This document shows positions 59,516 through 64,000 of a stretch of DNA of 64,000 nt, piece after piece. The stretch comes from CANLBN01 sp965230205 (GTDB lineage Bacteria; Pseudomonadota; Gammaproteobacteria; Pseudomonadales; Cellvibrionaceae), in NCBI GenBank assembly GCA_965230205.1, contig OZ245996.1:496001-560000 (forward strand), in the 5' to 3' direction. Below the pieces are notes generated by a model. The model was given only the letters and a program-made list of their open reading frames with translations. It was not told where the DNA came from and did not search any database. Every line of letters starts with the position of its first letter. The first letter of the stretch is position 1. Both the position numbers and the translations under genes were made by a program.

Positions 59516-60724
59516 TTATTTCCTTGATGTTTTATTCCAATCTTTACGCTTATTTGTTAAAAATTGTGCATACAAGGATAGCTTTTTGATTATGGCAAGC
59601 CCACCATAGAAAAGCTCTTTCGCGGATAGAATATCCTTACCTTCCTGCAACCAAGCAATAAATATACTCGTTAACATCATAAAAACAGAGATTAGAGAAA
59701 CTAAATAGATACTGCTACCATTAAAAAACGAGACGACTAAAGATATAAACAGAGCAAAAACATTGATAACCAATAACAAAATAAGTGGTGGCACAAGTAG
59801 ATCTAAGCCAATGAGTAGTAAATTAACATCACGCTTTTTGATAAACTCTTTAATCAGCTTCGGCACATATAATAAAATCATTTCCATATGCCCATGGACC
59901 CACCGAGACTTTTGCCCCTCACTGGTTTCAGAATTATCGGGAAACTGACTCCAGACAGTAGTATTTGGCAAAAATTTAGGCGCAGCCCCCTGAATGGCCA
60001 GATCAAGCCCTAACTTCATGTCTTCAACAATGCACCCAGAAGCTAGCTCCGTGTCATCAAGCATCCCAGCTGGAAATGCCATCCCCGTTCCCATAAGCTG
60101 ACAAGGACCTCCCAAAGCCAACAAGCCTGAGGGCCGCAATTTATTTTTTATACTCCACGCAAACTCGGACAACTTAAGGGATAATGTAGCTGATGATTTA
60201 TTTGCTGTCATAAGATATAGAGCCTGCACAGGCCTCTTAGTTTTTAGCGCTTCTTCTGCTAATTTATCCCGACAATCTGAATCTAAAACACAATCGGCAT
60301 CAACCATTAATATCACGTCAAAGTTTTTGCCTTTTACATAATTGACCGCATGATCTAAAGCGTAACCTTTCCCTCTTTTATCATCATTTACGCGCTCAAG
60401 AACTGTTAACTTATATGCTTCTGACATATATTCAGAAACAACATCTTTTGTACTATCCGTGCAATTATCAGCAACCACAACAACTTCATCGCCATCGCGC
60501 AACTGAGGTAAAATCGACTGTAATGTCTGGCCAATAACGGCCTCTTCATTATGGGCGGGAATTAAAATTGCTGCCCGACAATTTGAACCCAAAGATAATT
60601 CGGAATCAGCAGTACAAGAACGGCTTCGATGAAACCAAGCAGCAATAACTTCTACAAAAAGAAAAAAGGAAAGAATGGCTATGAATCCAAAAGCAATCCC
60701 TACTATTATCATTAAGATACCCAA
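59516..60724 (-). CDS. Family 2 glycosyltransferase with membrane segments
   Basis: A 402-residue processive-type GT2. An N-terminal transmembrane helix (1-30) precedes the catalytic domain with PAHNEE (about 54), VVADNCTD (about 84), DADCVLD (about 141) and QKSRW (about 270, the QxxRW-like motif); two or three helices follow (about 310-370). It resembles enzymes that build glycan chains at the inner membrane. It lies between the Wzc-like and WecG-type genes. Confidence 0.9.
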   Translation of the reverse strand: MGILMIIVGIAFGFIAILSFFLFVEVIAAWFHRSRSCTADSELSLGSNCRAAILIPAHNEEAVIGQTLQSILPQLRDGDEVVVVADNCTDSTKDVVSEYMSEAYKLTVLERVNDDKRGKGYALDHAVNYVKGKNFDVILMVDADCVLDSDCRDKLAEEALKTKRPVQALYLMTANKSSATLSLKLSEFAWSIKNKLRPSGLLALGGPCQLMGTGMAFPAGMLDDTELASGCIVEDMKLGLDLAIQGAAPKFLPNTTVWSQFPDNSETSEGQKSRWVHGHMEMILLYVPKLIKEFIKKRDVNLLLIGLDLLVPPLILLLVINVFALFISLVVSFFNGSSIYLVSLISVFMMLTSIFIAWLQEGKDILSAKELFYGGLAIIKKLSLYAQFLTNKRKDWNKTSRK

Positions 60725-60762
60725 CGAACCTACCTCTTATTGAAAATAACAGGGAAATGAAA

Positions 60763-62967
60763 CTAAGCGCTCTTTGCCTCAGCCACATAGCCATACTGCT
60801 CTTTATATTCACCATATAAACTGTCGTACTGACTAGCTTTTTTAAGATCAACCTGATTCAAAACAGCTCCAGTCATTGGAGCATTGACAGATCTCAACAC
60901 CTTAATCCCTTTCGCAGCAATACTAAGAGGAGTGGAATTAGACTTCACAATATAAAGCAAGGAATCAGCATAAGACGATAGAATTTGAGCATCACTGACA
61001 ACATGCACAGGAGCAGAGTCAATAATAATTCGGTCATATTGATCTTGGAGAGAGACCAACAACTCTTTAAATTGCTTTGAGCTTAACAACTCTAACGGAT
61101 TATTCGGAATAGAGCCCGATACAATGACATCAATTTCAGAATCGGACAAACGATGAATACAATCATCAATTTTAGCCTTCCCAGAAATGACATTCGATAG
61201 TCCTGGTGTTGACTGAGAAAACCCTAAAGCTTTTGCCATCGTGGGGCGGCGCATATCAGCATCAATTAATAACACTTTTTCCATTTGCCCTAAAGCTTCA
61301 GCAATATTTAAAGAAACAGTAGACTTCCCTTCTCCAGGGACTGATGATGTAACCACAATAGTTTTAAATGGGTTATCTAGGCTCGATAAAACCAAGCTAG
61401 TACGAATGGTCCTGACCGATTCAGCAAAGCCACTTTTATCACTTTGATTTACAAAAGCTCTAAAAGCATAATCACTTTTATTAGCTTTATCCAAAGGCAA
61501 AAAGCCAAGCATAGAAACTTTTAATTTATTCTCAACATCTTCAGCTGTCCTCACAGTAGAATCAAGCAAATCTAACAGAATAATCAAGCCGACCGATAAT
61601 GCTACTGACAAAATGAACGCAGCCATCACAAATTTCTTTTTGTTCGGCCCCACAGGGATAATGGGTGCAATTGCTGGGTCGATAACTCGAGCTGGAGGCT
61701 CTTCAATGCGACTAGATTCGTCTGTCTCTTTCCCACGACTTAAAAACAAATCATATAATTGTCGGTTAGTAGCAACTTCTCGCTCCAGCTCACGCAACCG
61801 CACTTCCTTACGGCTGACTGTCTGCAGCCGCCCCCGCGTAGAATTAATTTGGCGTGATAGATCTTGCTCTGCACGCTGAGCTGCCTGATAACTCGTATAG
61901 ATACCTTGACTCACTGTACGTAAGCGCGCATTTAAATCACCAGCAATTTCGTTCTGCTCAGATAAAGCTGCCTGCATAGCTGGATGCTTTTCACCATAAC
62001 GGCGACTTAACTCTACAACCTTTCTGTCAGAGATACTTTTAGCTTCAACAAGGCGCTGAATAATAGAATTATTTAAAATTGCCGGGATAGATAAAAGCTC
62101 CCCAGTAGACAGGCTCTCGAAATCTCTAACCTGTTGATAAAGCGCTTCTGCCTGAGCTCTTTTTTGGCGAGCATCCACAAGGTCTTCCCTTAGCTGAGCC
62201 AGTTCAGCCGCATCAAGTGTTCGCACACCCTGTACATCAACCAACTTTTCTCTTTCTCTATACTCTTGTAAACGCTCTTCTGATTCTTGTAGGTTTTGCC
62301 GTAATTCACCTAGGCGTCCACTTAACCAAGATGTTGCCTTTTTTGCAACATCCAACCGCGCTTCCAAATAGCTCTCGATATAAACATCAGCCATGGCATT
62401 AGCAACATCGGCAGCAAGGTCGGGGTCATGGGATTTAAAACCAATATTGACAATATGAGTTCCAAATAAAGGTTCGACAGATAAACTATTTCTAAAGTTA
62501 TCAACAATATCTCTTCGAATTGCTACTTCAAGAGCCTCATCACTAACAGGAGCAGTCTCTTTTTTCGGGAGCGAGAAAAAGCTTTTCTTTTCTTCTTTCT
62601 GCCTAGGGTCATATTCTGGGTGGCTAGTTAATTTTAGACGGTCGACAACTCGCTCAATTAACCCTCTGGACTGGATAATTTCATACTGTGTTGCATAGTA
62701 CTCTCGATTTTGAGTATTAGTACCATAAACATCCTGAATTTCGACAATATTACTGCGGCCTGACTCAATCATAACAGTTGTGTCAGCTTGATATACTGAG
62801 CGCATAGGCTTCACGAGCATGACAACAGTCGCTGTTACCACAAAGACAAACGCAGCAATTTTCCATTTATTATGAAGTAATAGCCGTAAATAATGCCCAA
62901 AGTCTATATTTTCGGTATTTCCCGCTGCTTGTCCAGCGGCCGCAAAAGGATTATTCGACGTGTCCAT
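60763..62967 (-). CDS. Wzc-like polysaccharide co-polymerase / tyrosine autokinase
   Basis: A 734-residue PCP-2a protein. An N-terminal Wzz domain and first helix (about 28-55) are followed by a long periplasmic coiled-coil (about 190-420) and a second helix (about 445-470). The cytoplasmic BY-kinase has Walker A PGEGKST (about 541-549), Walker A' LLIDADMRRP and Walker B IIIDSAP, and a C-terminal Tyr cluster (YDSLYGEYKEQYGY) for autophosphorylation. It governs chain length and export with the Wza-like protein encoded just upstream. Confidence 0.95.
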   Translation of the reverse strand: MDTSNNPFAAAGQAAGNTENIDFGHYLRLLLHNKWKIAAFVFVVTATVVMLVKPMRSVYQADTTVMIESGRSNIVEIQDVYGTNTQNREYYATQYEIIQSRGLIERVVDRLKLTSHPEYDPRQKEEKKSFFSLPKKETAPVSDEALEVAIRRDIVDNFRNSLSVEPLFGTHIVNIGFKSHDPDLAADVANAMADVYIESYLEARLDVAKKATSWLSGRLGELRQNLQESEERLQEYREREKLVDVQGVRTLDAAELAQLREDLVDARQKRAQAEALYQQVRDFESLSTGELLSIPAILNNSIIQRLVEAKSISDRKVVELSRRYGEKHPAMQAALSEQNEIAGDLNARLRTVSQGIYTSYQAAQRAEQDLSRQINSTRGRLQTVSRKEVRLRELEREVATNRQLYDLFLSRGKETDESSRIEEPPARVIDPAIAPIIPVGPNKKKFVMAAFILSVALSVGLIILLDLLDSTVRTAEDVENKLKVSMLGFLPLDKANKSDYAFRAFVNQSDKSGFAESVRTIRTSLVLSSLDNPFKTIVVTSSVPGEGKSTVSLNIAEALGQMEKVLLIDADMRRPTMAKALGFSQSTPGLSNVISGKAKIDDCIHRLSDSEIDVIVSGSIPNNPLELLSSKQFKELLVSLQDQYDRIIIDSAPVHVVSDAQILSSYADSLLYIVKSNSTPLSIAAKGIKVLRSVNAPMTGAVLNQVDLKKASQYDSLYGEYKEQYGYVAEAKSA

Positions 62968-63028
62968 TTAAAAACCTAAAAGTTTATCTCAAACTGCTAT
63001 AAATAAAATCGATAAGTAAAAGTGTGCT

Positions 63029-63682
63029 TTAAAAAAACCTTCTTGGCACCGTCACTACATCACCGGGCTTTAAGATGTAATCCAAACTCACTCTTTTGGG
63101 TTTACTATCAGCACTTCCTTCAGAAATAACCTGAACTCGACTTCGTGATGCGCGCTCAGTAAACCCACCGGCAAGCACTATCGCCTTACCAACAGATAAG
63201 CCAGGCTGAAAAGCAAAGTTACCGCCATTTGCAACTTCACCACCCACATAAATTTCTCTGTAAGTATCAACAGTCACACTCACTTTGGGGTTAACCAAAT
63301 AATCACCATCCAACCCTTCTGCAATCATGACTTGCACTTCTTCCAATGTCTTATTTAATACTTGCAGTTGACCTAGGTATGGGTAGGTAAACGTGCCCGA
63401 ATCGTTAAGCAGCACATCCAGGGTTAACTCGGCCTCACCAAATACTTCGATGTGTATTGAATCACCGGAGCCTAAACGATAACCTGACAATACTGGTGGC
63501 TGAATAGGCGCTGCCTGTTCAATAACATCCGTCACTTTTTCCTCTACAACTTCTGTCGCTACCTTCTCATCTGTAACCGGAGCTGTTTCGTCTTTAACCT
63601 GAGGGGAACCACAAGCTGACAGCAAAACTGCAAAAGCCAGCAGTAAACTTTGCAATATATATCTACTTTTCATAAACATCAT
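63029..63682 (-). CDS. Wza-like polysaccharide export lipoprotein
   Basis: A 217-residue outer-membrane auxiliary protein. The lipobox LLSAC places the lipidated Cys at about 24; an acidic spacer (25-60) follows, then a polysaccharide export domain (GYRLGSGDSIHIEVFGE, about 69-85) and a SLBB-type domain (about 145-200, VYVGGEV...). It is short compared with Wza (~380 residues) and lacks the C-terminal transmembrane helix part. It probably partners the barrel protein upstream and the Wzc-like kinase. Confidence 0.92.
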   Translation of the reverse strand: MMFMKSRYILQSLLLAFAVLLSACGSPQVKDETAPVTDEKVATEVVEEKVTDVIEQAAPIQPPVLSGYRLGSGDSIHIEVFGEAELTLDVLLNDSGTFTYPYLGQLQVLNKTLEEVQVMIAEGLDGDYLVNPKVSVTVDTYREIYVGGEVANGGNFAFQPGLSVGKAIVLAGGFTERASRSRVQVISEGSADSKPKRVSLDYILKPGDVVTVPRRFF

Positions 63683-63742
63683 ATTATTTTACTTTTCCAA
63701 AAACCTTAAATAAATAGCTTATACTAGCTAGCCAACCTTATA

Positions 63743-64000
63743 TCAAAGCGTTAATAATAAGTTGAGACCATAGACATTCTGGTCATATTCAGCCGTTGTT
63801 GTAGATCCACGAACAAACTGCTGAGCAGAAAACCCTACCGTTGCCCAACGCCTAAATTGATAACTAATATTAAAACGGGCATTTTCATTGGTATCTCTAC
63901 GTGGATCCCCAGAATAGTCAATCGTTCCATCAACATAAGATAACTCTGTCTGGAATACATCGGTCCAGTTATGGGCCCAAGCTATTCCAAGCTCCCGACG
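63743..64000 (-). CDS. Outer-membrane beta-barrel protein of the polysaccharide locus (partial)
   Basis: The C-terminal 85 codons of a gene that runs off the window edge. Alternating polar and aromatic strands (TELSYVDGTIDYSG, ARFNISYQFRRWATVGFSA, YDQNVYGLNLLLTL) fit a beta-barrel, as found in EpsL/PelB-like or 'putative beta-barrel porin' proteins beside Wza-type genes. It ends 60 bp before the Wza-like gene. Confidence 0.7.
   Translation of the reverse strand, partial: RRELGIAWAHNWTDVFQTELSYVDGTIDYSGDPRRDTNENARFNISYQFRRWATVGFSAQQFVRGSTTTAEYDQNVYGLNLLLTL

Overview
The window reads as chromosome from a gammaproteobacterium near Pseudomonadales/Cellvibrionales. This is an inference from three things: an E. 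coli-like str-S10-spc-alpha ribosomal gene order, the rplQ ... uvrA / MFS / ssb neighbourhood known from Pseudomonas, and a moderately AT-rich base composition. No rRNA gene, CRISPR array or insertion sequence was found.

Region 1 (about 140-8380, all on the minus strand) is an RNA-repair island wrapped around a tRNA array. It encodes an RlaP-type nucleotidyltransferase, the multifunctional CCA-adding enzyme, a slipin (SPFH) protein, an HNH endonuclease, a small protein resembling the cyclic-phosphate-processing receiver (cREC) family, and the RNA ligase RtcB. About 22 tRNA or tRNA-like genes lie among them. Many are odd: three are interrupted (two by the same ~75-bp hairpin repeat, one in the anticodon region and one in the T-loop), one lacks its T-arm, three leucine-anticodon tRNAs have a short variable loop, four carry CAU, and the His tRNA has no encoded G-1. 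A 161-bp imperfect palindrome lies between the cREC-like gene and the HNH gene. Upstream (8381-9688) is a gene-free stretch with two 59-bp repeats showing compensatory changes and two attenuator-like leader/terminator structures facing the array. This is the most interesting part of the window.

Region 2 (9689-15042, minus) is a small metabolic cluster: LysR regulator, VOC/glyoxalase-like protein, serine acetyltransferase, aldehyde dehydrogenase and a 3-hydroxyisobutyrate-dehydrogenase-family oxidoreductase. Region 3 (15276-22012) holds ssb, an MFS transporter, divergent uvrA and a REC-GGDEF-EAL cyclic-di-GMP protein.

Region 4 (22072-44063, minus) is the ribosomal super-cluster: alpha (rplQ-rpoA-rpsD-rpsK-rpsM), spc (rpmJ back to rplN), S10 (rpsQ back to rpsJ) and str (rpsL-rpsG-fusA-tuf). 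A second EF-G gene follows tuf, and a yciA-like thioesterase on the opposite strand separates str from S10. Strong promoters are visible before rpsJ, rpsL and rpsM.

Region 5 (44352-48710) is a 1452-residue secreted multidomain protein with beta-propellers, two haem c motifs and a GlyGly-CTERM-like sorting tail. Region 6 (49228-64000) is an exopolysaccharide locus in two convergent halves. The plus half has glycosyltransferases, Gfo/Idh/MocA oxidoreductases and epimerases, including a natural fusion of the last two. The minus half has Wza-like export, Wzc-like kinase, GT2, WecG/TagA-type transferase, two tandem O-antigen-ligase/polymerase paralogues, and an outer-membrane barrel protein cut by the window end.
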